Below are positions 18,101-25,435 of a stretch of DNA of 37,846 nucleotides, piece by piece. The stretch's first letter is position 1, and each line of letters begins with the position of its first letter. This DNA comes from Armatimonadetes bacterium CG2_30_59_28. GTDB lineage: Bacteria > Armatimonadota > Abditibacteriia > CG2-30-59-28. The notes under the pieces are model-generated. The model made no database searches. It saw only the letters and a list, made by a program, of their open reading frames with translations, and was not told the origin of the DNA. Where the stretch lies: the NCBI GenBank assembly GCA_001872605.1, contig MNXM01000099.1, positions 1 to 37,846 on the forward strand. Reading direction: 5' to 3'. The position numbers were made by a program, and so were the translations under genes.

Positions 18101-18952
18101 GCCCAGAAGAAGGTCGAGATCAACCACTTCGAGGCGCGCAAGCACACGCTGCAGTACGACGACGTGATGAACATTCAGCGCGACGTCATCTACAAGGAGC
18201 GACGCAAGGCGTTGCTGGGCGGCAATCTGCGGAAACGCATTCTCGAAATGATCGAGAAGTCGGTCGCCGCGGAAGTATCTCGCAACGCCAACCCGCAACT
18301 CCCTCCCGCCGACTGGGACTTGGAGCGTCTTCTCCATAATCTTAACCGGCTCATGGGAATCTGCCGACTGTCCGACTATCTGGACGAGGATGAAGCGTAC
18401 CGACTCAGCTACGTCGACCTGGTCGAGCATTGTGTCGACGCGTTCCGAAGGGCCTACGACGATCGCGAGAAGGAATTCACGGAGCCGGCTATGCGAGAGA
18501 TTGAACGGCTCAAGATCTGCGAAGTAATTGACGAGTACTGGATGGAACACCTCGCGGAAATGGATTCACTGCGCGAGGGAATCAATCTGCGGGCCTACGG
18601 TCAACGCGAGCCTATCCTCGAGTACCGCCGGGAGGCCTATGAGCTATTCGGGTCGATGATGGAGTCTATCCACCGGGACATGACGGAATACCTCTTCAGG
18701 CTGCCCGTGGAGGTGGTGCGCGAGTTCATGGAAGAACAGAGCCGGCATCACCTGCGTCTGCGCTCCGTGCAGATGCGACGCGGCGCGGATCAGGCCCTTG
18801 CCGCAGCCGCTGCGGGGAACGTCGGTGAATTCCAGGGCCCCATCGTGACCTACGAGCATGCAGGACGCAAAGTCGGTCGCAACGAGCCTTGCCCGTGCGG
18901 CAGTGGGAAGAAATACAAGAACTGCTGCATGGCGAAGCAGATGGTTGCGTAA
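12179..18952 (+). CDS. secA: Giant SecA preprotein translocase ATPase with three insertions
   Basis: SecA is the motor that pushes unfolded preproteins through SecYEG. This one has 2257 residues against about 800-1100 in most bacteria. The order of core elements is complete: Walker A MKTGEGKT (169-176), Walker B DEVD (276-279) with ARTPLIIS (286-293), the preprotein domain strand [19 protein letters not shown] (from 975), [12 protein letters not shown] (1086), [20 protein letters not shown] (1107), GMTGTA (1159), GTRS (1225), [21 protein letters not shown] (1362), [19 protein letters not shown] (1906), the helical scaffold and the SEC-C zinc site (Cys2238, 2240, 2249, 2250). Extra segments lie at about 325-970, 1241-1328 and 1372-1895. 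No stop, frameshift or change in codon style marks the borders. The start is GTG at 12179; Met36 is an alternative. It forms its own transcription unit. Confidence 0.97.
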   Translation: MNAPLSLLGKKEEHRKAKSQVADDGADGGHRENPMVALGKAIFDKNEKELRKLQPILREINSFDFSQSSDDELKQRSEQLKRRLTEQVAQRLTERGFDSSRHVDEWLAEESDDEYLRARRAAEEDTLNELLPEAFALVREVAARTVQLRPFDVQCLGGVALHQGKIAEMKTGEGKTLTATMPVYLNALTGRGVHLVTVNDYLAERDANWMRPIYEFLGLKVAFIRNDSTSAERKAAYNSDVLYITNSEVGFDYLRDNMASTRRQLVQRPLNYAIVDEVDNILIDEARTPLIISAQVELTQRAAMRRHYAKLCDGVARKLINREHPAVTDQEVKKLIDQHTSDNRIAIDALYQIFQDNGCIEEALDYLVDCYLAAPGTPRAHHVGKLVDALEELERRDLLEPAAMSDLSQLIGELPAQETVVNRIVEESRRRLAPHLNLAAWVNNATGELESWDATHVRAMMDFVEKSGVVRAEALHDLERQLDHATDTENARRTLLESIFREAEERRLVSEEGERHLLGITLDRAPSEELEDVLTGSVLPRAPLTAQALTMAQEQFPAKTENADPRDAARKLSSLIEQLGVRDLLPPDSVERLWDLAKIHVSHDELRRTILTAGREKAGPELKRIASCVQEFAQERDAWLQQHSDELAASLQSIEGIPKNAVTDLDRLARSGVPEPQLLNALREMLMLVAPNSDVLRCTRNFIAERRRHAEQQAATLVLEVSEWIEVPKELRRRITTAFAEHSEPNSLRDQLSELVRDLSGEVTEIPALINEALSNTAQWNRENVGGFLDGIAAAAPFSNEALNELSNSVEQGAAAQVIERLISDRLFDLDVNRETVEHVRSFSQAWCAWKQVQGDALNEECGDIGSEDLLEKIRRVTSEPLVATQLPARVVELVIEDLIGRNLEPLLAQENATVFMEEVRRRFPLSKDIRNKLKSEQFADRNRDQLKGQVHRLVQQTLGSITIEDLPRTVKNLGWYVEKDEKQRASALTDMGALIAEREISRPSFPDPEGFAEILMESDVLREDEYQYLTMLSAGSQGETGRGSGQGIDHLIGSHLQLDPARQRKLGELKMGEVGSILDQAIKAHAIFHRDVHYVVQDGREIAIVDEFTGRLMPGRRWSDGLHEAVEAKHGVEVRLESQTVATITIQNYFRIYYKLAGMTGTARTEEGEFINTYKLEVVSVPTNQPIRRADSPDVVYKTSESKFRAITLELLQMHWRGQPVLVGTRSVEVSERLSDRLKGPALQLLALTVLIKEKLWAMGKQETARRDELLRQLNLPLVQLNVAQVRGVAKEMGVSPDVTSKENIDKLESMLEDGPGSRDRLVTALKNGIPHNVLNAKNHRNEARVIAEAARIGSITIATNMAGRGVDIVLGGTLDNEARIRVVTGQIIARRVRGEFARVKSRTDETTGHLLQRLQSGPLQDLCWCVSAEESVRELHQNGTIDSFQAKELRDALASPLDGKEVRNRVRSRARRMNCAEVLPLDDDSLTSERLEALAKRVGLSANATESLRSSISDGVPAYVYHNEAPEHILVRILLRFVDEEKCSFQRMVQALPELRDLDRLLLETVSSENASTQDSSSMLRVTDRMSRHPDVAGITLDWVRHRLEAFDAVDAAAARRKMESLSTDEIEVNDHQILHLITSDSPHGAPSGGEGAVDIQWIHERLRSLGIIASERRHISTGFEGAGEGVVNHYRFRRDALNSVSFDPTRFESTVRGDQIVDALRDLDPQSPWSNLEWVDNRMWGMKIIQGPQEVRTIALPATGEQNTIRETTIYRIIGKRLLDLMEQPLFEALIHYLGDESEIVASGEDIARELLTQQPLLEDWITVDWILKRLNDWKIIDTTDSSRGGDNSFRVERRKLPTVLLESGVSGQSADWVLVGAPRPEDVVQTSEYHDVKALRGLHVLGTERHESRRIDNQLRGRSGRQGDPGSSRFFVSWEDELIRLFATPPKFLLDRWYEDEAIEAKLVSKSIERAQKKVEINHFEARKHTLQYDDVMNIQRDVIYKERRKALLGGNLRKRILEMIEKSVAAEVSRNANPQLPPADWDLERLLHNLNRLMGICRLSDYLDEDEAYRLSYVDLVEHCVDAFRRAYDDREKEFTEPAMREIERLKICEVIDEYWMEHLAEMDSLREGINLRAYGQREPILEYRREAYELFGSMMESIHRDMTEYLFRLPVEVVREFMEEQSRHHLRLRSVQMRRGADQALAAAAAGNVGEFQGPIVTYEHAGRKVGRNEPCPCGSGKKYKNCCMAKQMVA

Positions 18953-19107
18953 CGGATTACGTTCCCCCCGTCGGAAGATCTCTCAACTCCTTGCTATACT
19001 TGTTTACTTATATCCAAGGAGACTCGTTCTGAATACCGGGTCAGCATCTGAATCTGAAACCCGAGCCGGAAGCGTGGAATTCCTTCCGTTGTGCTCAATC
19101 ATCTGAG

Positions 19108-19207
19108 GTCATTCCTCGCCACATAGCAGCGGGGTTGTTGAGGCGCTCATAAGCCCGGCCGAGGTGGTACAACGCCGTAGCATCCGGCGGCTTCGCACAT
19201 TCCACCT
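19108..19207 (-). pseudogene. TPR fragment
   Basis: About 30 codons read PPDATALYHLGRAYERLNNP, a good tetratricopeptide unit, with no start codon and no continuing repeat on either side. Upstream the frame runs into a palindromic, G-rich non-coding stretch. It looks like the debris of a larger TPR gene. Bases 18953-19107 after secA show nothing recognisable. Confidence 0.5.
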
Positions 19208-19234
19208 CGCGCTTCCCTTCTCCCCGTTCCGCCA

Positions 19235-19375
19235 TCCCGATTATGTCGGGACGGAATCTTTCGGGACATCCTCGTTCGCTGGGGGGATACATATCCCCAG
19301 CGAAACCTTTGGGGGGACATCCGTCCTGAATGGGGGGACATTCACCGAGAGAGGAGCGTCCCGACATAATCGGGA
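19235..19375. repeat. Nested palindrome cluster
   Basis: A 19-base sequence (TCCCGATTATGTCGGGACG, 19235-19253) recurs exactly inverted at 19357-19375, and each copy is itself a hairpin. Between them TTCGCTGGGG (19275-19284) pairs perfectly with CCCCAGCGAA (19295-19304), and GGGGGGACAT occurs twice. The nucleic acid could fold into a multi-hairpin structure. The protein frames across it are low in complexity and not credible. Confidence 0.7.
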
Positions 19376-19532
19376 CGAACGCCAATGGCTCTCCGTGGAA
19401 TTCCACGACCGGGGAAAGAGGACATCTCCATCTCTCCTCCGGCATCTCCATTTCTCCTTTCTTACACAGACGTTTCCGCTCGCGCCCCCGGCGCCACCCG
19501 GACCCCCTTCCAACTCACCGGGATGCGCAGCT

Positions 19533-19560
19533 ATCCTTCATCCTTCATCCTTCATCCTTC
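19533..19560 (+). repeat. Tandem heptamer array, unit ATCCTTC x4
   Basis: Four perfect consecutive copies of ATCCTTC lie in the non-coding stretch between the palindrome cluster and the 3' end of the DUF1573 gene. Confidence 0.85.
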
Positions 19561-19622
19561 GACCGGCGCCGTAACGAGGATAGTCATTGTCGCCGCGTGA
19601 GTCGAACGGGTTAGGTCTGATG

Positions 19623-20483
19623 CTATTGTTTCTTTGATAGTTTGATCTGAAATCCCAGCGAAATCCTGGGCGAAGTGGGATCATTGCACTTGAATGTCAC
19701 GAGGATCAATCGAGAGTTCCACTCTCTGAGCCAATGGTCAACCGGAATCCGAACACGAACGTCCACTGACGCTCCCGGCTGGAGCCGCGTCTGCAAAGGC
19801 CAAATCTCCGCACAGCCGCATGCCGGCAATTCTGCAAGGAGTCCAAGGTCCTTTTCACCGGCGTTCGAAATCTTCACTGACTCGGTCACCGTCTCCGTTT
19901 CCGGTGGCACGTCTACCACCTCTACCGGGTTCGCAAACCACCTTGCTCTTGACTGTCGTTCCCCACTCATAGAGGACACAAGCCCCTCGCTAGTGGAGTG
20001 TTTGGAGAGATCGCCAAGGCCGATCGTGCGTGTCATCCCATTCTCTGAAATCAACGCGTGGGTTAGGCCTGAGGCGAGGAACGTGATGATTTGGTTAGGC
20101 TCTTTCAGCAGCAAAATCGTGGCCCTGCCACTCGGAGAGAGTTCCTGCAACGTGAGACTCTTGATCACCAACGTCAATCCCAACCGTTGCGCAGCCTCTT
20201 GAATTTCCTGCAACGTGAACGTTTCTTGCTCCAACCCGAGGATGTCCCACACACGTTCCCGCTCGATAGACCTGTCCATTAAACGCGACATCGCTACCAA
20301 GGCTTCGCCTCCACCATTGTCTGGGATTGGTTCGGATTGAGCAGGCGCTACCGGTTTGCCTCGGGGTGGTCGCCGGAAACGCGCTATCTGCGTTTGTAAT
20401 TCATCATAGGTGAGACAACTGCAGGGAACTCCCGCCTGCCCAGGAAAAGCGACTCGATAGTCATTGCCCACTGGAACAAACAA
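19623..20483 (-). CDS. Degenerate C39-like domain plus DUF1573, probably 5'-damaged
   Basis: The open part (286 residues from a TTG) has two domains. Residues about 55-165 follow the pattern of C39-like peptidase domains (EALVAMSRLMDRSI, LQEIQEAAQRLGLTLVIKSL, ATILLLKEPNQIITFL), but the catalytic Cys-Gly is replaced by GGG, and the usual His before the strand is Gln-Ile, so it should be inactive. Residues about 185-286 match DUF1573 (PPETETVTESVKISNAGEKD, ELPACGCAE), an Ig-like domain of exported proteins. In the same frame, homologous-looking sequence continues upstream (NPLGYYLVL, stop, DDGQIDKIPFDQQ) with a TGA at 20525 where Trp would fit. The original gene was therefore longer. No ribosome site supports the TTG. 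It is probably a pseudogene, possibly once continuous with the TPR remnant at 20688-21060. Confidence 0.55.
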   Translation of the reverse strand: MFVPVGNDYRVAFPGQAGVPCSCLTYDELQTQIARFRRPPRGKPVAPAQSEPIPDNGGGEALVAMSRLMDRSIERERVWDILGLEQETFTLQEIQEAAQRLGLTLVIKSLTLQELSPSGRATILLLKEPNQIITFLASGLTHALISENGMTRTIGLGDLSKHSTSEGLVSSMSGERQSRARWFANPVEVVDVPPETETVTESVKISNAGEKDLGLLAELPACGCAEIWPLQTRLQPGASVDVRVRIPVDHWLREWNSRLILVTFKCNDPTSPRISLGFQIKLSKKQ

Positions 20484-20587
20484 CTGCTGATCAAACGGAA
20501 TCTTGTCAATCTGGCCGTCGTCTCAGAGTACAAGGTAATACCCCAGTGGGTTCAACTGTGTCGCATGATGATCTGGGAGGGAACGGA

Positions 20588-20687
20588 GTAACTATTCACC
20601 TACTCTTCCTTCAGGGCGCTCTGTTTTCTTCAGTTCGGACTCTGTGAGTCCGCAACGAAGTTAGCGTGCCATCAGGTGAATAGTTAC
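20588..20687. mobile_element. 100-bp MITE-like element with 14-bp inverted ends
   Basis: GTAACTATTCACCT (20588-20601) is repeated exactly inverted at 20674-20687. Inside is a hairpin with 7-bp stem CGGACTC/GAGTCCG (20636-20652). There is no coding capacity. It lies between a TPR remnant and the C39-like/DUF1573 remnant, which are in the same reading phase on either side. No clear target-site duplication was seen, so insertion is inferred from the ends only. Confidence 0.6.
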
Positions 20688-21060
20688 GTCTTTCCACTGC
20701 TCCATCAACCGTAGCAGGATACGCGCTTTTGCCGCTTTCTCCTGTATTCCTTCTCCAGATAGGTTGGTGGTGAGTGATTCGAAGGCCTTTATGCTCTCCA
20801 CGCAATAACGACGGGCTGATTCAAAATCGCCAGCCAATTAGTAGGAGCGTACAAGGGTGGACAACAATATCACTTTGATTTCCTCTGAATAGGAACCTGT
20901 CACAGAGGTCGTCAAAAGCCGTCGTGCCTCTTCCCGCTTTCCTCTTAAAATACGTCGTTGCGCTCGATCATAAAGAGAAACTCCCGTTGCCCAGCCGTAC
21001 CCGTGCTGCGCTACCCTTGCGTATAGCTCGTTCGCTCTCTCTGGGCCAAGACGAGGTGGA
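20688..21060 (-). pseudogene. TPR gene remnant with in-frame stop
   Basis: Read on the minus strand from about 21060, the frame gives PERANELYARVAQHGYGWAT, then ILRGKREEARRLLTTSVTGS, LSTLVRSY, a TAA at 20838-20840, and LAGDFESARRYCVESIKAFE to MEQWKDV. These are recognisable tetratricopeptide helices on both sides of a single stop. No start codon or ribosome site exists at its upstream end, where the AGGTGTC array begins, and the downstream end runs into the 100-bp inverted-end element. It is decayed. Confidence 0.6.
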
Positions 21061-21063
21061 GGG

Positions 21064-21097
21064 AGGTGTCAGGTGTCAGGTGTTCAGGTGTCAGGGG
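21064..21097 (+). repeat. Tandem heptamer array, unit AGGTGTC
   Basis: Four tandem units are present, three exact 7-mers and one with an extra T (AGGTGTTC), followed by a partial AGGGG. They mark the upstream border of the TPR remnant. Confidence 0.75.
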
Positions 21098-21107
21098 ATC
21101 GGCGGAC

Positions 21108-21293
21108 ATCTCACGCAAAGGTGCAAAGACGCAAAGGAGGAGAAGAAGTCCAAATAGCTTAGATGGGTCAAAGGGGTAGAATTGATTCCACTTTTTCACG
21201 GCTTCTCCACCTCCCTTCTGCTCCTACGGATCCGAACGGACTTCAAGTTCTTCCCTTCTAAGGACTTTGCGCCTTGGCGGCTTTGCGTGAGAT
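21108..21293. repeat. Inverted-repeat element with CACGCAAAG ends
   Basis: ATCTCACGCAAAG (21108-21120) is exactly inverted at 21281-21293. Both arms continue inward as imperfect copies of GCAAAG-type heptamers (GTGCAAAGACGCAAAGG against ACTTTGCGCCTTGGCGG). The 186-base element is non-coding and resembles a repeat I remember from intergenic regions of many environmental bacteria. Confidence 0.6.
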
Positions 21294-21408
21294 GTTACTG
21301 TCCCAATTTCCGTTTTGCTGCCGCGACGTTCGTTGCACAGTCCGATGCGATACTGCGCCGTGGCTGCTTTCGGGGGAGCGGGAAGGAGCGTCGCGCAATG
21401 CTTGCCCT

Positions 21409-21437
21409 TTCGCATAGCCATGCGCGCCATGTATAAT
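21409..21437 (+). promoter_or_regulatory. Possible promoter of the gene at 21467
   Basis: A perfect TATAAT at 21432-21437 lies 17 bases after a weak TTCGCA (21409-21414). The start codon follows 29 bases after the -10 box. Confidence 0.4.
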
Positions 21438-21466
21438 TGCCCCTGGCTAATTGATGGAGGTACGCA

Positions 21467-22666
21467 ATGCAGATGATCAACGCCATGTCCAACCGACAAC
21501 TTCTGGAAGAAAGGCGCGCGCTTCTGGGAATGATCCCCCGGATGGAGTTGGGGATGACACGCGGCGCCAACTATCTCATCAGCCAGTTTGCCCCGAACGG
21601 GCCCATCATGGACGCGAGGGACTTGAGCTATTGCCATAAAGTTTGCTGGGGGCTGTATGAGGCGGGAACGCTTGAGGCAGTGAATCGCGTTCTCGACTGG
21701 ATTGACGCCAACGCAAAGCAGGGAATCGCCCGATACTACTTCCCCGAGGAGCCTCCCTTTAGCAGAGACCTGCAGTTGCTCTACCGTTTCCTCACCTTTG
21801 GAAAGATTGCGGAGGCTCTGCGCCATCCCGCGTTTTGCACCGACGAGATTCGTGAGGAGGTCCTCACCTACCAGCATTCGTCCGGCGGCGCGTTCGGGAA
21901 CAAGGACAACCCGGAATACATGCAGTCTCTGAACCCGCTTTGCACCTCCTTCTTCGGCATCTGGGCGCTCGCGGCGCGATTGATTGACCCAGCGAAGAAG
22001 GCGGGAGATTTCCTCGCCCGCATGGTCGACCTGAACGAGGAACATATCGCCGCCGACCCCGGCAGATTCTACTTCGCCTTCGACCCGAACACCCAGGAGT
22101 TGGTCACCCAACCCGCGCCGGACGGGACGATGAACTCCTACGTGGACACCGTCGGAGCAAAACAGCACTTTTACATGATCGGCACATCCATGGCGCTCCT
22201 CGCGGACCTCTACGCAGAAACTGGCATCGACTCGTATCTCAAGGCAGCAATCAAGCTTGCCGATTTCGAGAAGCGTCTCAATCCGAAAGGACTGCTCTGG
22301 CCTTCCTACTGCAAGGTTGCGTGGGGAACTGCACAGCTCTACGCAATCACCGGCGAAACCGGACACCGGCAGGCCGCGGCCAACGTGTGCGACCTGACCT
22401 TCCTGCGATCCCAGACTTGCTCGGGCGGATGGGAGGACATGTTCTATCCGGTGCGCGACACCGGCGCGTGGACACAGCTTGAGTATGACGGAAAAGGGAA
22501 CATCCCCAAGTCCATCGAGAACGATGGCTCATGGGGCTGGCTTGCCGGTCAGGAAATCACGGGCGAGTTCCTGGGAGAGATGGGCCGCGCCCTCCACGCG
22601 TTCAGGGAAGCGTTGAGAGTGATTGAGGGGAGCATCGCGGAAGGATTGCCGACGAGGGACGCGTAA
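21467..22666 (+). CDS. Helical-barrel-type protein of unknown activity
   Basis: The 399-residue protein has an ATG at 21467 six bases after GGAGG and no signal peptide. It is mostly helical with regularly spaced aromatic and Gly motifs (HKVCWGLYEAGTLEAVNRVL, MIGTSMALLADLYAETGIDS, KVAWGTAQLYAITGETGHRQ, SWGWLAGQEITGEFLGEM). This spacing resembles alpha/alpha toroids such as terpenoid cyclase-like or glycan epimerase/lyase-like folds. I cannot identify catalytic residues, so the activity is open. It is the only plus-strand gene between the decayed region and the minus-strand M23 cluster, with its own likely promoter. Confidence 0.7.
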   Translation: MQMINAMSNRQLLEERRALLGMIPRMELGMTRGANYLISQFAPNGPIMDARDLSYCHKVCWGLYEAGTLEAVNRVLDWIDANAKQGIARYYFPEEPPFSRDLQLLYRFLTFGKIAEALRHPAFCTDEIREEVLTYQHSSGGAFGNKDNPEYMQSLNPLCTSFFGIWALAARLIDPAKKAGDFLARMVDLNEEHIAADPGRFYFAFDPNTQELVTQPAPDGTMNSYVDTVGAKQHFYMIGTSMALLADLYAETGIDSYLKAAIKLADFEKRLNPKGLLWPSYCKVAWGTAQLYAITGETGHRQAAANVCDLTFLRSQTCSGGWEDMFYPVRDTGAWTQLEYDGKGNIPKSIENDGSWGWLAGQEITGEFLGEMGRALHAFREALRVIEGSIAEGLPTRDA

Positions 22667-22712
22667 CGGGTGAAACCTGACCCTGCAGTCCCGCACTCGC
22701 CTCTTCGCCAAT

Positions 22713-23642
22713 TCACAGAACCAACTCTCCTTGAGTCCACGTCCACGGGTTGACGGGGATAGTGCCGATGCGGATTTCCCAATGCAGGTGGGGGCCGGTG
22801 ACGAATCCGGTGGCACCGGCCTTCCCGACAACCTCTTCCTTCTGAACGCTGTCCCCTATCTCAACGTGGATTGAGGACAGGTGGTTGTAGAGTGAGAACA
22901 CATTAAAGCCGTGGTCGATGACGATTGTGTTCCCTCGCATTTGCAGCGTTTCTGCAAGCACGATGATCCCCGCGTTGTCTGCCTTGGCGGGTGTTCCGGT
23001 GGCGCAGGCGATGTCCGCTCCAGAATGCTGTCCCCACCACGCCCCGTTCACGTATCGGCGTCTGCCAAAGCTGGAGACGTTCCTGCCGGTGCAGGGAGCA
23101 ATGAACGCCCCGTTCCACAATGGTTCCGGTTGGCTGTTCGCAAGGTGGGAGTAAAGCTGTTCTCTCTCCTGCCGCAGCAACCCCGGGTCCATCAGACCGG
23201 TCTTGGAGGAGGACATGCGGATGTTCTGCGTGGGGAATCTCTTTGGACGAATGCCGACAGTGACGATGTCCTGAAAGCTGGTCCCGTCTTTGTAAAACAC
23301 CTTCACATAAACTGGCGTGTCCTTCACCTGAGCGCCTGCGTTGATCGCCGCCAGCCCCTTCCAAGTGTGCGCTCTCGGGTAGAACTTGACCGGGTTCCCC
23401 AACACGGACGCGCGCACCTCCGCAACATCGCGGTTGGCGGCGGGGACGACACGAACAACGAAGCGCTCGCCGGGCTCGACGGCATCAGGAATGAGTTGGA
23501 GGTCTGCCGCGATGACGAGCCCCATCGGTAGCGCGATGAGAGTCCAAAGACATAGAACACTAAACCGACCGTTCACGGCGATGTCTGCATGATGAGGCAC
23601 GCCATCATTGCGCGCCCCTATTCGGAGTCTATTGTTTCTCAT
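22713..23642 (-). CDS. Secreted M23 family metallopeptidase
   Basis: The 309-residue protein has a hydrophobic signal or anchor at residues 27-47 (FSVLCLWTLIALPMGLVIAA), an Ig-like beta domain at about 50-130 and a LytM/M23 domain at about 185-305. The zinc ligands are visible in GQHSGADIA (HxxxD) and in GPHLHWEIR (HxH), with the internal GNTIVIDHG and SLYNHLSS motifs normal for active enzymes. It should cut peptidoglycan cross-links in the periplasm. The ATG at 23642 overlaps the last 14 bases of the upstream gene, pointing to translational coupling; an internal GTG just before the signal core is an alternative start. Confidence 0.9.
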   Translation of the reverse strand: MRNNRLRIGARNDGVPHHADIAVNGRFSVLCLWTLIALPMGLVIAADLQLIPDAVEPGERFVVRVVPAANRDVAEVRASVLGNPVKFYPRAHTWKGLAAINAGAQVKDTPVYVKVFYKDGTSFQDIVTVGIRPKRFPTQNIRMSSSKTGLMDPGLLRQEREQLYSHLANSQPEPLWNGAFIAPCTGRNVSSFGRRRYVNGAWWGQHSGADIACATGTPAKADNAGIIVLAETLQMRGNTIVIDHGFNVFSLYNHLSSIHVEIGDSVQKEEVVGKAGATGFVTGPHLHWEIRIGTIPVNPWTWTQGELVL

Positions 23643-25281
23643 CGGTTAGCTTGCTTCTCCTTCTAACAGCACTTGATTTGCCGCCGCGTGAGGTTGCGTC
23701 GTGCTTTGTGGAGCGGAGGGCGTTCAGAAACTCGACCGTGGGAGGCGCAACGCGAGGCGTCTCTCCGTCGGCAGCCGGTTCGACGGGTAGCTCAATCCAG
23801 TAACCGTCACCGGCTGTGGTTGCCGCGAGGAGGTGCGCGGACAAATCCTGAGGCGAGAACTCCTTGAGATCGAATCCCGGCACCCAGTGGTGATGAACGG
23901 AACGTTGCTCCAGTCGCTCGGAATACCAGCGGACAGCAGCGGAGTACCCGCGCCCAAAGGTGGGATCTCTCGCTACAACCATCGAGGGGGCTTCGGCATC
24001 GCCGAAACCAGCGGCGAGTCCGGCGTTGATCCAGGTGTCTCTGAAATCGAGCACCCCGAGGCGTAGGTTGCCATTCTCCGCGCGTATTCGCTCACGGAGA
24101 ATCTCAGCCCGGATACGGGTCCGCAGCTCAAGAGCCTCGCGGTATTTGAGCACGAGTTTGTTATCGGTGAGCCACCCCCAACGATCCGGAGGTGGGAAGG
24201 ACTCGATCCGTTCATTGATGCCGGAGATATCGAGGAATCGGGCAAAGCAATCGTCGCACAAGCAGGAGTCGACGTCGGTATAAGAGGAATGGACGGAGCC
24301 AACCGCATTCGTATCAAGCAGGATCCCCTGTATCGGAGCGAAACAGGAGAGACGCACCCACTGGAGCAGAATGGGCAACACAAAAAGTTTCCAGTAGTCA
24401 TCCTGAAGAGGGCAGACGAGGTCGTCTGGCAGGCCATCGGCGAAGACGGCGCTCCGAAGCCTGGCGGAGTCCATCCACTGCCGAACGTCATAATAGGCGG
24501 GAATGACGAGCCAGACAGCGAACCCACACTTCTGTCCGTACGCGGTCCACTCTACGGCCGCTTCCTGCGACGGTTCGCGCAGGAACACGGCGTTAATCCC
24601 CGCATCTGCGTACGCTTCGGCCTGTTCCGGCATTACGCCGCGTGGGAAGTAGAGAGCACGCGGGCAATCGACGGGTGCGGAAGCCGCGGTATGGCGTGGC
24701 TTCCTCTTCGGCCCGTGGTTTTCGATGCGCACATCGTCCAGGTGGAGCTTCAGCGGAACAGCCCGCCCGACGCCGCCGATGGAAAGCTGGTCGATCCAGT
24801 CTCCTATTAGAAGCGGCGAAATGCCTGCTGTCTCCAACTCGAACAAGTTCCACCGCGCAGGCTCGGGACATGGAAGCACTGTCGAGTAGAATCGATCATC
24901 GGTTTCAGAATGAAGACCCACCGTGAGACAGGTGTCCGGGGAGTCCACGGGATCGTATTCAAGCAGGTACCAAAAAGAGACGCAACTGCCATCGTCTTTA
25001 TATCTGAATTCTGCGCGTATATTCTGCAGGCCGTAGCGATCTGTTTCGCTGAGAAGGGATTGCGTTCCGCTGTGCCTCGCTTCCGTAGTGACAACCTGCG
25101 CTCCGCGCGACCCGCTCTGTCGGAGGCTCCATTGTGTCTGCGCCTTTTCAAAATCATCAAAGATGACCGTGTCGGGACGCCGAGCATCGCAAGTGACACA
25201 CTGCAAAAGCATGGTAAGCACAAACGGTAGCGATCTCCTCGTGATGACCGCAGTAGAAACAGAACATGTACGCATATCCAC
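23629..25281 (-). CDS. Secreted protein: jelly-roll domain plus barrel-like domain
   Basis: The 550-residue protein has an N-terminal signal (SLPFVLTMLLQCVTCDA). Residues about 38-185 look like a carbohydrate-binding jelly roll: FDDFEKAQTQWSLRQ, GTQSLLSETDRYG, and LHLDDVRIENHG closing the domain. Residues about 205-500 look like a glycosidase-type alpha/beta barrel (ALYFPRGVMPEQAEAYADAG, QGILLDTNAV with a strand-end Asp, then CLCDDCFARFLDISGINER with a CxxCDDC-like cluster). Catalytic residues cannot be fixed. The C-terminus is basic. Its stop overlaps the start of the M23 peptidase, so the two are made together and probably act on the cell envelope. Confidence 0.7.
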   Translation of the reverse strand: MDMRTCSVSTAVITRRSLPFVLTMLLQCVTCDARRPDTVIFDDFEKAQTQWSLRQSGSRGAQVVTTEARHSGTQSLLSETDRYGLQNIRAEFRYKDDGSCVSFWYLLEYDPVDSPDTCLTVGLHSETDDRFYSTVLPCPEPARWNLFELETAGISPLLIGDWIDQLSIGGVGRAVPLKLHLDDVRIENHGPKRKPRHTAASAPVDCPRALYFPRGVMPEQAEAYADAGINAVFLREPSQEAAVEWTAYGQKCGFAVWLVIPAYYDVRQWMDSARLRSAVFADGLPDDLVCPLQDDYWKLFVLPILLQWVRLSCFAPIQGILLDTNAVGSVHSSYTDVDSCLCDDCFARFLDISGINERIESFPPPDRWGWLTDNKLVLKYREALELRTRIRAEILRERIRAENGNLRLGVLDFRDTWINAGLAAGFGDAEAPSMVVARDPTFGRGYSAAVRWYSERLEQRSVHHHWVPGFDLKEFSPQDLSAHLLAATTAGDGYWIELPVEPAADGETPRVAPPTVEFLNALRSTKHDATSRGGKSSAVRRRSKLTDEKQ

Positions 25282-25293
25282 CGGCCGCTCTCG

Positions 25294-25322
25294 TTTACAT
25301 ATCCAGCGTCATTTGTTAGAAT
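25294..25322 (+). promoter_or_regulatory. Promoter of the AAA+/HD gene pair
   Basis: TTTACA (25294-25299), a 17-base spacer and TAGAAT (25317-25322) match five of six bases in each box. It lies in the divergent gap, 114 bases before the ATPase start. Confidence 0.65.
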
Positions 25323-25435
25323 GCGGAAGCTGTTAATGATTATGCAGGATTCGTTCCCGGTCCGCAACTATCATCCAAACTGACGGGGACTCATGAAGAC
25401 GCAATGAAGGGCGTCTTCAAACGGGAGGGGATGGA

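Noticed and set aside
12179-18952. The idea that the long SecA frame is several genes fused by lost stops or assembly error
   Set aside because: No internal ribosome sites or unrelated domains are visible. The core SecA motifs before and after each insertion are complete, and the third insertion has its own repeat logic. Read support is still needed.
19164-19614. Several 60-136 codon frames across the palindrome cluster
   Set aside because: They are Pro/Ser/Arg-rich readings of inverted repeats and heptamers on both strands.
20588-20687. Target-site duplication for the MITE-like element
   Set aside because: The 8 bases on the two sides differ, and no shorter duplication is convincing.
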